In this document: piece after piece, positions 9,268 through 18,294 of the stretch | Layout: every line of letters starts with the position of its first letter | How positions within the stretch are numbered: position 1 is the stretch's first letter | Assembly: GCA_963663365.2 (NCBI GenBank) | Contig: CAXXIH010000004.1 | Coordinates: 310,001-374,000 of the forward strand | Reading direction: 5' to 3' | DNA: 64,000 bases | Source of the DNA: G963663365 sp963663365 | GTDB lineage: Bacteria > Hinthialibacterota > Hinthialibacteria > Hinthialibacterales > G963663365 | Notes under the pieces: model-generated | Told to the model about the DNA's origin: nothing | What the model saw: the letters and a program-made list of their open reading frames with translations, nothing else | Databases searched by the model: none | Program-made: the position numbers and the translations under genes

Positions 9268-10407
9268 TTACTTCGTTAAATCCTGCGGCAAAATCTTATC
9301 TTTCACAACATCCGAATATTCCGGATAAAGTTCGTTGGCACATTCAGGGCATATACCGTGGCTGACCATGGCCCCTGAATGCGATGTGATGTAATTCTCA
9401 ATTCTTTCCCAATATCCATCATCATTGCGGATTTTTTTGCAATGCATGCAGATCGGCAGGAGACCGCTTAAGGTTTTCACTTTCTCAAGTGCTTCTTGGA
9501 GTTCTTCGATCAGTTCTTCCCGGGAGCGAGCCAGTTTTGCGCGATCCGTAATATCCCGGCCAATAGCGTTGATCGTTTCAATACTTCCATCGTCTTTATA
9601 ACAAAAATAAGCAGACCAAAGAATATGGGTTATTAGGCCCAAATTATTACAATAGGCAAGTTCAATCGTATCCGTCTCTTTTTGGCTTTTCGCGACATCA
9701 GCAAGAGCATGCAGCACTTTCTCTTCCTCACCGGGGGCAAGAAATTCCCGCATGTGACGCCCAATGCATTGTTCCGGAGGATATCCAAAGACTGTGTTTG
9801 ACTTGTGGTTGACAAATTGAATAGTACCTTTGCCATCGACCCGCAATACAAGATTATCGGTCCGATCGACAAGTTCCCGGTAACGCATTTCGCTCCGGTT
9901 AAGATTCTCTTCCGCGGCTACTCTATTGCTGACTTCTTTCCGAAGTTCAATCCAACGCTGTAGCATAAAGAACGCAAAAGCTACCCAAACCAGGCTAAAA
10001 GCGATCAAGACCTCATCGAGTTCGTACTTATCATAATCGCGGGAAAAATCATGAATCGTTTCAAACAGGTTAAAATGAGCCGAAGCCCAGAATGCAATCA
10101 GCAGGAATACAACGACTCCCAAAATGTCCCGGTAAATAACCCTTCGATCCTTTTTGCTCGAAAGGGCTTGAGACATGAATTGCATTATGTCTTTGGCATT
10201 CATATTTCTGTCGATGCAACACTCCGGCGAAGAGCAAGAACACAATAGATTTGATGTATAAGCCCCGGCCGCGTCCTCATCACATTGGATTGAGACTTCA
10301 TTAATCGCCCTTTTGGAAGAAGACGTTGCACACACCTCATCCGAATCGAATTCAGAAGTATGTATTCGTGAAGAGCCGTCAGTATTTCTGAATGATATAT
10401 TAGGCAT
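9268..10407 (-). CDS. Membrane PAS-domain signalling protein with Cys-rich C-terminal module
   Basis: The product is 379 residues. Two hydrophobic segments near residues 95-115 and 133-150 anchor it, followed by a short coiled coil, a PAS domain (about 170-290, with YRELVDRTDNLVLRVDGKG and the PAC-like IGRDITDR) and a second coiled coil. The tail holds PICMHCKKIRNDDGYW ... SHGICPECANELYP, a four-Cys module common at the end of PAS/receiver proteins in environmental bacteria. It has no kinase, GGDEF or HD domain, so output is unknown, perhaps by the Cys module. The N-terminal 90 residues are Cys/Ser-rich and unremarkable. It is monocistronic. Confidence 0.75.
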   Translation of the reverse strand: MPNISFRNTDGSSRIHTSEFDSDEVCATSSSKRAINEVSIQCDEDAAGAYTSNLLCSCSSPECCIDRNMNAKDIMQFMSQALSSKKDRRVIYRDILGVVVFLLIAFWASAHFNLFETIHDFSRDYDKYELDEVLIAFSLVWVAFAFFMLQRWIELRKEVSNRVAAEENLNRSEMRYRELVDRTDNLVLRVDGKGTIQFVNHKSNTVFGYPPEQCIGRHMREFLAPGEEEKVLHALADVAKSQKETDTIELAYCNNLGLITHILWSAYFCYKDDGSIETINAIGRDITDRAKLARSREELIEELQEALEKVKTLSGLLPICMHCKKIRNDDGYWERIENYITSHSGAMVSHGICPECANELYPEYSDVVKDKILPQDLTK

Positions 10408-11184
10408 TTTCTTTCGTATGTGCGGTGCGGGTGAAACGCCGTTCTTAAAAAAAGTAACGCTGCTTTTTTAATTCCAAACGCTTTGCACATTTCTTTATTG
10501 CCCCAAAACATCCAAACACCGGCGGTTAATTGCATGAATTGCTTTTCATTTCACTCAAGATGAACCGGGATGTGGTTTTCTCAATCAAACCGTTTTTGAT
10601 AGAAGGACAAATCAATGACATCTGTGGGCGGATATTCGTGTTGAATGGGGCCGCTTCATAATTCCTTCACAACGGCAATTGTGTGGAACACACGGAATAG
10701 AATTAGTATGTCCTTTGAGAAAACCTCACCCACAACCTGGACATCTATCTGTAATCATTAGTCGATATCCGGGCCGATATGATTCCTCATATGCTATTGT
10801 ACCACCACCAACGATCCGGTTTGCCATCGAAGCCAAATCAATTCCTTCCAAAGAACCGATACATCGGCGAATTCTCCTATGGAATGTGAAAATATATACA
10901 AACATCACAAATGAATATGTACACTATCGTACACGGCCTGCTAAAAATTCCCTTGAAAAGAATGGAAAATGCCTGATTTACGGTGGGTCGTCAATCTGCT
11001 GTTTCGCAAGTTTTAATTGGCAGTTATTTTCTATAAAGAATTTGCAGCAGATAGGTTTAAATATTTAAAATATAGTAATCCGCGAAAGACACTGTACAGG
11101 ATGAATGATACTCTAAATGCGAAATTTGTCTGCTTTGATAAATTTACGTTCCTGTTGAATGATTCAGATTGAAGAAACACAACC
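10408..11184. other. Intergenic region between divergent genes, no gene recognised
   Basis: About 780 bp without a convincing coding frame: the longest frames lack a ribosome-binding site and protein-like composition. An A-rich/T-rich inverted repeat (10448-10454 with 10463-10469) lies close to the PAS gene start. The right half is AT-rich and should contain the promoter for the 11185 gene. Nothing else was recognised. Confidence 0.5.
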
Positions 11185-12213
11185 ATGAAAAATACACGTC
11201 AAAAGACAATGAAAGGCAATCCCGGCTTGGTCATCCATCCGGCGCTAGTTGCTACCTTATTCACCCTGTACGCGTACAGCCCAATTGTCACCTTTGCATC
11301 AAACGCCACTCAGACAACCGTAGAAACGGCGGCCGTGCCCCTTTTCGCAGATACATCCTTTCAGCGAGGCTTTTTCCTGAGCGCTACGGATTCTTCATTG
11401 GGCCGCAAAGCCTCTGCAACACTGAAATTTGGAGACGACAACCAAAATCCTATCTGGCGCGCCTGCCAGTGGGGCACCCATTACGATCTAACCGGGGCCG
11501 TGTGTCAAGTTGGTGAAAACGGAGACCGGCACTATTCGAACGATGCAAAAACAATACTTCTTGGCGGTTCCGGCTCGGAGAACCGCGACCTGATCTTGCG
11601 TGTAAACGGCGGCGTGGAATATGGCTCTAGGGCCCGCCAGGGAGGCGAAGCCTGGCCGCATCTTTTGGTCGAACAGAATGCTCAACAGAGATTCAAACTT
11701 ACGGATTTGGAACGTGTCGAATTGCATATATCGCTTAGATTATTGGAATTCAACGACCATATGGCCGAGCATGCCAATCCGGCTCTTCACGCGGCTCAGT
11801 TTCAACTCTTCTTTATTGTCAAGAACCTCAATCCCGGCACACAGGATTACAAAGATTTCTTCTGGTTTGGAGTTCCTTTTTTCGATAATCGCCATCCCTT
11901 GTCACCCGGGCACAGAGCCAAAGACGCAGGCAAAGAGGATGCAACCGGCAAATTCATCAACACCATTCCCGGCGCGGAAATTTTGCCCGGTCCCATGCAA
12001 CTCGGACAATGGGTGCGAATTCAAAAAGACCTACTGCCCTACATACACGAAGGTCTTGCAGCGTCCAAGCAAGCGGGATTTCTTAGCGATATTAATCCGG
12101 CCGACTACGGCATTGTCAACATGAATATGGGGTGGGAAATGCCGGGAACCTTTGATGCGGCAATGCAGATACGGGATTTCAATGTGCTCGCGTATCCAAC
12201 CACCCCAAAGTGA
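11185..12213 (+). CDS. Secreted protein of unknown function
   Basis: The product is 342 residues with a signal peptide (long basic start, hydrophobic ALVATLFTLYAYSPIVTFA, cleavage near FASNA). The mature part is beta-rich with many aromatic and Asp/Asn residues, and segments such as NRDLILRVNGGVEYGS and VELHISLRLLEFN suggest a jelly-roll or concanavalin-like lectin/glycanase fold. No catalytic motif is recognised. Its place among glycoside-hydrolase genes suggests polysaccharide binding or degradation. It faces the minus-strand TIM-barrel gene 32 bp away. Confidence 0.65.
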   Translation: MKNTRQKTMKGNPGLVIHPALVATLFTLYAYSPIVTFASNATQTTVETAAVPLFADTSFQRGFFLSATDSSLGRKASATLKFGDDNQNPIWRACQWGTHYDLTGAVCQVGENGDRHYSNDAKTILLGGSGSENRDLILRVNGGVEYGSRARQGGEAWPHLLVEQNAQQRFKLTDLERVELHISLRLLEFNDHMAEHANPALHAAQFQLFFIVKNLNPGTQDYKDFFWFGVPFFDNRHPLSPGHRAKDAGKEDATGKFINTIPGAEILPGPMQLGQWVRIQKDLLPYIHEGLAASKQAGFLSDINPADYGIVNMNMGWEMPGTFDAAMQIRDFNVLAYPTTPK

Positions 12214-12245
12214 TGAACGACCAAATTACAGCGGATAGGCAATTC

Positions 12246-13559
12246 TTATTGTATGAAATCTCTTCCTTCACGCCGATTCGTTTCAAATTCACGGCTCGTG
12301 GCATAAACTTTGACCTGATAAGGCGCCAAGCGGGTCATGAAGTTGCCATCGCTGACGGTTCTCGCTTCATTCTCGTACAGCAACTCCAAACACTTTCCAT
12401 TTAGTTTTTTCAGGCCGCTGATTTCAACATCCATATGCCATTGGTCGTTTTCGTTGATGACAATTACGAGCCAATCTCTGCCTGAACGGCGCACGATACA
12501 CCGCACACTGTCTAATTTTTCCTCATCTCCGGATTCCATCACGGTTACATGGATATTTTTGACATCCGGCTGCACAAGAAACGGCTGTAATTCCGCCAGT
12601 TCCGATGTAAGGGCATAAATCGATTGCCGGAACTCATCCGACTTCAAATAATGCGATCCCCAATAGAGGATTCCTTTAGCCCCATGTACAATCACGTCAT
12701 AGGCCATAAATCTAGACTCTGCAAATGTCGGATAGGCCGTTTCCTTTACGCCGTAATAGTCCCCAAGTTCGCTCCAGGCAAAAGCCTGTAACACCATCCA
12801 TACCGGCTTCCCTTTGCCGACTTGGTTCCAACGATCTGTGGCGGGCCCCATACGTTCGACATGGCGGCTGTCTTTTTTCACCGGGTAGATATCGCACCCC
12901 GTTATATCCACAACATCCAGATATTGGCGCACATAATAGGCATCACTATGCAAAGCCTCATTGATCCAGAATGGATGTTTGGCTTTGTCGATGCTGCGAA
13001 TCATGTCTATCGAAGCGTGAATGTTGGGGATGATTGTCTGAGCCTTCTCTTCGGCATAGGCGACCGCTTCCGGAGTCTGCTTCCACCAGGCACGCGGAAC
13101 CTTATGTACTCCCGCTTTGCGATACAACATGCTGGCGGCTGTAAAATTCCAAATAATCTCATCCGGTCCCTCCCAAACCGCCAAGGCCGGATGATCCGCA
13201 ACGGTTTCTACCTTTGCGCGCAAATCCTCAGTTGCACCTTTATGCCATGGCAACGGCATGATTCCCAAGATGCCGGCGGCCTCGAGGCGATTCAGATCCT
13301 CACGGCTATGGGCATGCACAATATTAATTCCGGCATCGGCCATTTCCTGCAATTTCACATCATCTTTGGGCAACTCATAAAATCCAATTGGATAGAGTTC
13401 TATATTGCCCTTCTCCAGAAATCCCACTTCAGTTGTCTGCGCGCTGAGCGCCGCGAAAACAAAAGTGAAGAACACAAACACGCATAGTCCTTTTCGATTT
13501 AAGTCATAAGAATTCAAAATCATCTTCCACTCCAGCAGTCCACATAGTTGGCTGACCAT
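12246..13559 (-). CDS. Secreted TIM-barrel glycoside-hydrolase-like protein
   Basis: A signal peptide (VFVFFTFVFAALSA-QT) is followed by a (beta/alpha)8 domain: YPIGFYELPKDD, MADAGINIVHAHS, HPALAVWEGPDE, KHPFWINEAL, VDITGCDIYPV, KPVWMVLQAFAW and GAKGILYWGSHY mark successive strands. The pair of Glu-bearing strands (WEGPDE and an Asn-Glu pair in WINEALH) resembles retaining clan-A hydrolases, and a small beta-sandwich follows, but no exact GH family could be named. ATG at 13559 is firmly chosen: a perfect AGGAGG (13567-13572) lies 7 nt upstream. Neighbours suggest use of complex glycans. Confidence 0.72.
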   Translation of the reverse strand: MVSQLCGLLEWKMILNSYDLNRKGLCVFVFFTFVFAALSAQTTEVGFLEKGNIELYPIGFYELPKDDVKLQEMADAGINIVHAHSREDLNRLEAAGILGIMPLPWHKGATEDLRAKVETVADHPALAVWEGPDEIIWNFTAASMLYRKAGVHKVPRAWWKQTPEAVAYAEEKAQTIIPNIHASIDMIRSIDKAKHPFWINEALHSDAYYVRQYLDVVDITGCDIYPVKKDSRHVERMGPATDRWNQVGKGKPVWMVLQAFAWSELGDYYGVKETAYPTFAESRFMAYDVIVHGAKGILYWGSHYLKSDEFRQSIYALTSELAELQPFLVQPDVKNIHVTVMESGDEEKLDSVRCIVRRSGRDWLVIVINENDQWHMDVEISGLKKLNGKCLELLYENEARTVSDGNFMTRLAPYQVKVYATSREFETNRREGRDFIQ

Positions 13560-13804
13560 TTTATTCCCTCCTGGCAAGTTTATCGGACTCGGCATTCTTT
13601 GAGAACCATTTGTTTTTGGGCTCCCGCATTCGTCATTTCGTCAAATTATTCATCTTCTGCCTGCCAAGTTCATGAATTCACAAAGAGTCTTGACATAGAC
13701 GAACGGAGAGTCCGGGTGATAGAATCATAAATGGGGCTGCGGCGCCGCCGTTGGCCTTTGCACATAGGATGAGAGTAAGCCGGTTACAAAAAGGATGGCG
13801 ACTC

Positions 13805-14548
13805 ATGCAAGATCCACGGCAAATCGTCAGCAAGCAACTGCAACAATGGAATCAGGAGCGGGCAAGCGCCGGACAGGAACAGAACGGCGAGTCTCTCAGA
13901 GCCGGAAGTTGTTCGGTCCAGAAGCCGGTTGTAACAATCTCACGCCAGCGCGGTTGCAGAAGCCGGGAGCTGGCCAAACTCCTCTCACGTGAATTGCACT
14001 ACGGGATTCTTTTCGACAGGCAAGTTATTAATTACATCGCGCAAGACGCTTCTGTCCGGCAGGATATGATGAATCTGTTGGACGAAAACGACCGATCCCG
14101 GATCGAATACTGGATCGAGGGACATTTACCGCAATATGTCGAAACCCCTGACGATTACATCCGCGCCTTGGCGGAGGTACTTAAAACAACGGCTCTACAA
14201 GGCGGTGTGGTAATCTTAGGACGTGGAGCAAATTATCTTTTGACCGAGGCCTCAACCTACCGGATTCGTACTGTCGCCTCCAAAGAGTACCGAATCCGCA
14301 ACTTGGTTCAGGTCGAGGGGATGTCTACCGAACGCGCCGAGAGTGAAATCAACCGAGTCGATAGCGAGCGGTCCGAATTTGTGAAAAGATATTTCAAGAG
14401 AAATGTCAACAATCCGGAAGACTACGATATGGTGTTGAATCTCGAACCGCACACATTGGAAAGTGCAGTTAAAATTATCCTCTCCGCTCTTCGTTCCCGT
14501 GGCTGGCCAATGGATGTAACCGGCGGGGATAAACGTACTAGAAGGTAA
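13805..14548 (+). CDS. Cytidylate kinase-like family protein
   Basis: The family signature is clear: VVTISRQRGCRSRELAKLL (a P-loop replaced by S-R-Q-x-G-C), LHYGILFDRQVINYIA, GGVVILGRGANYLL and the C-terminal DYDMVLNLE strand. Members of this cytidylate-kinase-like family are cytoplasmic nucleotide-binding proteins whose substrate is usually unknown. Around 38 low-complexity residues precede the core. ATG at 13805 follows AAGGA; earlier in-frame starts (13751, 13769) lack one. Its last 11 bp overlap the 3' end of the convergent GH63-like gene, and it is the only obviously cytoplasmic enzyme in this stretch. Confidence 0.8.
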   Translation: MQDPRQIVSKQLQQWNQERASAGQEQNGESLRAGSCSVQKPVVTISRQRGCRSRELAKLLSRELHYGILFDRQVINYIAQDASVRQDMMNLLDENDRSRIEYWIEGHLPQYVETPDDYIRALAEVLKTTALQGGVVILGRGANYLLTEASTYRIRTVASKEYRIRNLVQVEGMSTERAESEINRVDSERSEFVKRYFKRNVNNPEDYDMVLNLEPHTLESAVKIILSALRSRGWPMDVTGGDKRTRR

Positions 14549-16109
14549 TCGTCAGCCTCTCCAGCTGTTTCGAATGAGCAACCTCATTGCCGTTCAAGAA
14601 AACATGCAATCCAGGGCCACAACCATACTGTTTCCCAGCTCTATCCCATAGCACCGTCAGCACCTTCCCACGGCAGGGGATACGATCCAGACAAAAATAC
14701 TCCCAGCAACCATCCGGCAAGAGAGGATTCACGGTGACCGTTCCATCATCACTGGGCCGAACCCCAACCAAACCACTGATGATTAAATCGCAATAAGTCG
14801 AGTGGTTATAATCCTTGCCGCGTTCATATGCATTCCGGCTCCAATTCCACATGCGGTTGATGGTGCGCATGATCCACTCGCCGGTATAAGGTTGTAGATT
14901 CTCATCGATCCAAGGAACGATCTCGCCGTTGCGGCGTTCGAGCCGCTGGCTCAATGTGTAAATCCTCAGTGTTTCAAAGTAATCAGATTTATCGACCACG
15001 TCTTGATCGTAATTATTCAGCAGGTTTGCCAACGCAGTTAACGTAACCGATGTGGCAAAAGGCCAACTGGGGCCGTCCCACTGGCAACCCTTGGTCGTGC
15101 GCTTCATAAATTCGGGGTGCCGCTGCTCAGCCGTCGTGGGGCCATAAGGTGCATAAAACCCGAATGGATCCATAAGTTGCTTCCAGGCGTCCTCATAGCC
15201 TTGATCGGGAAGATTAAAATACCAGGGGGTGTAGCCGTGCAGTTCTCGAACCTGAACAAGTTGATCCGAGTCGCAAGGCAATGTTTTAAAGAACTTCGCT
15301 TTATCATCCCACAAGTTTTCTTGAACAAGTGATTTCAGTTTCCGGGCTTTTTCCGTATAGGCGCGCGCAATAGCATCCTCACCAGCCAATTCTGCAATTT
15401 TCGAAATTGCATTCGCGTCTCCATACATATAAGCGTTAATCGTGGGACGTTTACCGCTTCCACCGATAGAAAGTTCCATTCCATCCCGGTCGTCGATTTG
15501 TTGAAAGAGGCCGTCCGCCTCAAGATGATCAGACTCCCAGGCTTGATAATTACGAATCAGTTCATCGAATAGATCCGTTATAAGATTCTTATTGCCGCCC
15601 ACCAAGTATTTTGCATATAAGGAGTCAGCGGCCCAGAAACTATAGCGGCGCGGCTCACCGCCTTTACGAAACCAAAACACCGCATAATCTTCGAGATAGC
15701 GCGAATCGTTTAGCCAACGGCCTTCGTAAAAATGGTGTCCGGCCGGGCAGCTGATCGTATTATGCTTTCCGGCCCAAGGAACATCGGGCAAAAACTCAGT
15801 TATCACAAAACCATCAGGAGTATGCTTGATATGCTTGCGGTAGGTCCACCAGCGGAAATAATACGTGCGTTCCCACTCTTTATCAGGGCACTCAAAGAAC
15901 GGGATGTTTTTCTCTAAAAACTCCCAAGCCTGTTTATTCGGAATATGTTGGATCGTGACTTCTTCATCGGTGCGATTGAAATCCTCAACATAATGCTTAA
16001 AGGAATTCGGATCGAGCACAACAAATGTCCGATCCTGAGCCGAAAGCCCCGGCACCATGCAAAGAGACACAAAGACCCAAAATAACAACCGCACCTTTAA
16101 TGCATTCAC
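14538..16109 (-). CDS. Secreted (alpha/alpha)6-barrel glycosidase, GH63/mannosylglycerate-hydrolase-like
   Basis: The signal peptide is LLFWVFVSLCMVPGLSA-QD. The mature ~495 residues have alpha/alpha-barrel landmarks: YRKHIKHTPDGF, WLNDSRYLEDYAVFW, the Asp-rich DGLFQQIDDRDGMELS (catalytic-acid region of clan GH-G enzymes), KRPTINAYMYGDANAI, CQWDGPSWPFATSVT and YNHSTYCDLIISGLVG. These are typical of GH63-type inverting alpha-glucosidases and MGH1-like proteins. GTG at 16109 is chosen since GGAAGGGAA precedes it; a TTG at 16157 has no Shine-Dalgarno. It follows the GH2 gene on the same strand (58 bp gap) and overlaps the convergent kinase-like gene by 11 bp at the 3' end. Confidence 0.8.
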   Translation of the reverse strand: MNALKVRLLFWVFVSLCMVPGLSAQDRTFVVLDPNSFKHYVEDFNRTDEEVTIQHIPNKQAWEFLEKNIPFFECPDKEWERTYYFRWWTYRKHIKHTPDGFVITEFLPDVPWAGKHNTISCPAGHHFYEGRWLNDSRYLEDYAVFWFRKGGEPRRYSFWAADSLYAKYLVGGNKNLITDLFDELIRNYQAWESDHLEADGLFQQIDDRDGMELSIGGSGKRPTINAYMYGDANAISKIAELAGEDAIARAYTEKARKLKSLVQENLWDDKAKFFKTLPCDSDQLVQVRELHGYTPWYFNLPDQGYEDAWKQLMDPFGFYAPYGPTTAEQRHPEFMKRTTKGCQWDGPSWPFATSVTLTALANLLNNYDQDVVDKSDYFETLRIYTLSQRLERRNGEIVPWIDENLQPYTGEWIMRTINRMWNWSRNAYERGKDYNHSTYCDLIISGLVGVRPSDDGTVTVNPLLPDGCWEYFCLDRIPCRGKVLTVLWDRAGKQYGCGPGLHVFLNGNEVAHSKQLERLTITF

Positions 16110-16167
16110 ACCGGTTCCCTTCCGGCCTGCTCCTTTGGCCTTACGTGCAAACAACAATTTAGCTAGC

Positions 16168-18090
16168 TTACTCTGAATTCTTCCAAATTTCAGTCATTAC
16201 ACGAACGGCTTCTTTGGGCCGCCGGTAGATGTCAAAAATCCCATACGCGCAACGCATCTCATAGATTGTCGAATATTTTCTGTGTACATCTGAGTCAGCA
16301 AAGCACCAAATAAACCCGCCGATAAAACCTTCCTCTTCCAAAAGCCCTTCCCAATAGTTGCGGATCAGGCCAGCCTGATAATTTTCCCCCGGGAAATAAT
16401 CGGCTTTGAATCCCCAGAGCGCCCACGAACCGAATTCACTGGCAAGAATCGGTTTACCGGGATGCATCTCTCTTAGCTTTTCCATTTTAGAATGCATGGC
16501 ATCGCGAAGTGAACCTAAAGAATCTACATGCGGTGTACGAGCGCCGAAATAAACATTAACCGCATGAATATCCGTTTTTTCAAAAACAGGGTCATCCGGC
16601 CAACGGTTACTCGCCTCAATGGCAGGACGCGTCGGATCGAGTTCATGGGCGATATCGACCAACTCCTTGTTTCCGTTCACAACCATCTCTGAGAGTTTCC
16701 GGTGTTCTTCCCCTTCTTCTCTCGGGCGTGTGCGAGTCTCATTGCTGACACTCCACATCAGCACACTGGGATGGTTGCGAAGCGTACGGATCATTTCCTC
16801 AAGCTGAAATTTCGCGGCATCGAGGTTTTTCGTAGAATGTCCCGGCCGTCCCCATTGATAAAGTGGAACTTCACAAACCATAAACAAACCAGCCTCATCA
16901 TAAAAATCATAGGCCGTTGGCGAGTGCGGATAATGGCAGCGAATAGCGTTGCCCCCCATATCTTTTATGAGTTGCACATCTTGGCGCATTGCAGCATCAT
17001 TGGGCGTCATTCCGGTATCTGCATAGTTCTCATACCGGTTCAGCCCCTTGATAAGAAACGGTTTTCCATTAAGCAAAAAACGTGTGCCGTCAATCTGAAG
17101 CGTGCGAATACCGATGCGCCGTTCCCAGCGATCCAATCGATTACCTTCTGCTTGAAGCTCAAGAACCAATTGATACAGATGAGGTGTATCGGGCGTCCAC
17201 TGTAATGCGTCGGCAACTTCCAATCGCAATCTGCTCTTGCCGTTTTGATCCTGCACCGAAACATCGCTCGAAGTCTGCGCCACATTCCGCCCGGCGGGAT
17301 CGAATAAGAGCGCAACCAACTTGAGCGGACCGGCTGTGTCTGTCTCGATTCCGACTTCCGCATCGACTTCAACCACGGCGGGGGAGTTTAAGGCATCAGT
17401 TACAACAACGGCATCTTTCACGTAGACCGGCTCAGTGGCTTCAAGCCGGACAGAACGATAGAGACCGCCGTGATCCCACCAATCATGGCGTTCTGTTGGG
17501 CAACGGTCCGCCAACGATTCGTTGTCCACTGCAATCGCAAACGTGTTCTCTTCTCCAAATTGAAGATAAGAATGAATTGGAAACTGGAATGCCGTATAGC
17601 CTCCCTCATGTACGCCTGCTTTATTTCCATTCACATAAAGAACGGTGCGGTAGTTGGCTCCATCCGAATGAAAAACAACACGTTTCCCCTCCCATACCTT
17701 GGGGATGTGCATTTTTCTGCGGTACCAACCGTGCCCCTCATAACTCCATAAATCTTCAAATTGAGTGTTCCAACTTCCGGGGACAGAAATATCCCACCAC
17801 ACATCATCGTCAAACTCCGGTTCAATCCAACCATAATAACGGTCAACGGCCCCACGATCATATTTTTTTTGATTGGGCAAATCTTTTTGAAGAAAAGCAT
17901 GATTGTACTGAAGTTCGACAAATGCGGGACAGAATTTCCAGACTCCATCAAGGCTCATCGAAGCCCGGCATTCGACATCTTGGCCTTCGCCGCGCACATT
18001 CAAAACCATTCCGCTGAACATCAATAAAAACAAAAGAACAATTTTTCGAACAAAGCCATTGGCATGCCAATCCGATTTCTGATAAATCAC
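16168..18090 (-). CDS. GH2 beta-glycosidase (beta-galactosidase/glucuronidase type), secreted
   Basis: The product is 640 residues with a signal peptide (IVLLFLLMFSGMVLNVRG). Domain order is the GH2 jelly-roll (~45-220, with WYRRKMHIP and VLYVNGNKAGVHEGGYTAF), an immunoglobulin-like domain (~220-335), then the TIM barrel. The acid/base Glu is residue ~451 in WSVSNE and the nucleophile Glu ~552 in ILASEFG; IRCHYPHSP is the usual His-bearing strand. There is no C-terminal domain 5, so this is a compact GH2. GTG is preceded by GGAG. It lies directly downstream of the hybrid kinase and upstream of the GH63-like gene, likely one transcription unit. Confidence 0.92.
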   Translation of the reverse strand: MIYQKSDWHANGFVRKIVLLFLLMFSGMVLNVRGEGQDVECRASMSLDGVWKFCPAFVELQYNHAFLQKDLPNQKKYDRGAVDRYYGWIEPEFDDDVWWDISVPGSWNTQFEDLWSYEGHGWYRRKMHIPKVWEGKRVVFHSDGANYRTVLYVNGNKAGVHEGGYTAFQFPIHSYLQFGEENTFAIAVDNESLADRCPTERHDWWDHGGLYRSVRLEATEPVYVKDAVVVTDALNSPAVVEVDAEVGIETDTAGPLKLVALLFDPAGRNVAQTSSDVSVQDQNGKSRLRLEVADALQWTPDTPHLYQLVLELQAEGNRLDRWERRIGIRTLQIDGTRFLLNGKPFLIKGLNRYENYADTGMTPNDAAMRQDVQLIKDMGGNAIRCHYPHSPTAYDFYDEAGLFMVCEVPLYQWGRPGHSTKNLDAAKFQLEEMIRTLRNHPSVLMWSVSNETRTRPREEGEEHRKLSEMVVNGNKELVDIAHELDPTRPAIEASNRWPDDPVFEKTDIHAVNVYFGARTPHVDSLGSLRDAMHSKMEKLREMHPGKPILASEFGSWALWGFKADYFPGENYQAGLIRNYWEGLLEEEGFIGGFIWCFADSDVHRKYSTIYEMRCAYGIFDIYRRPKEAVRVMTEIWKNSE

Positions 18091-18294
18091 TGCAAATACT
18101 CCTGCAAATATAAAAAGACGCTTTGAGCCGATTGAAGAATCGCCCTGTTTATCGAGCCTATAAACTCGAAACGAAGCTCCAAATGATCATAAACCGGACA
18201 TAAAATGCGGTCAACAAGAACATTCGGCAAATCCCGTTCCGAGGCCACGCCATGAGATTCTGCTATTTGAATAGAACAAAAATGTACGATTCAA

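Noticed and set aside
10679..11068. 129-codon frame in the gap before the 11185 gene
   Set aside because: No ribosome-binding site, unusual amino-acid composition and no protein-like pattern; better seen as intergenic sequence.
13923..13990. Classical P-loop kinase reading of the cytidylate-kinase-like gene
   Set aside because: The GxxxxGK motif is replaced by SRQRGC, so it is not a standard CMP kinase.
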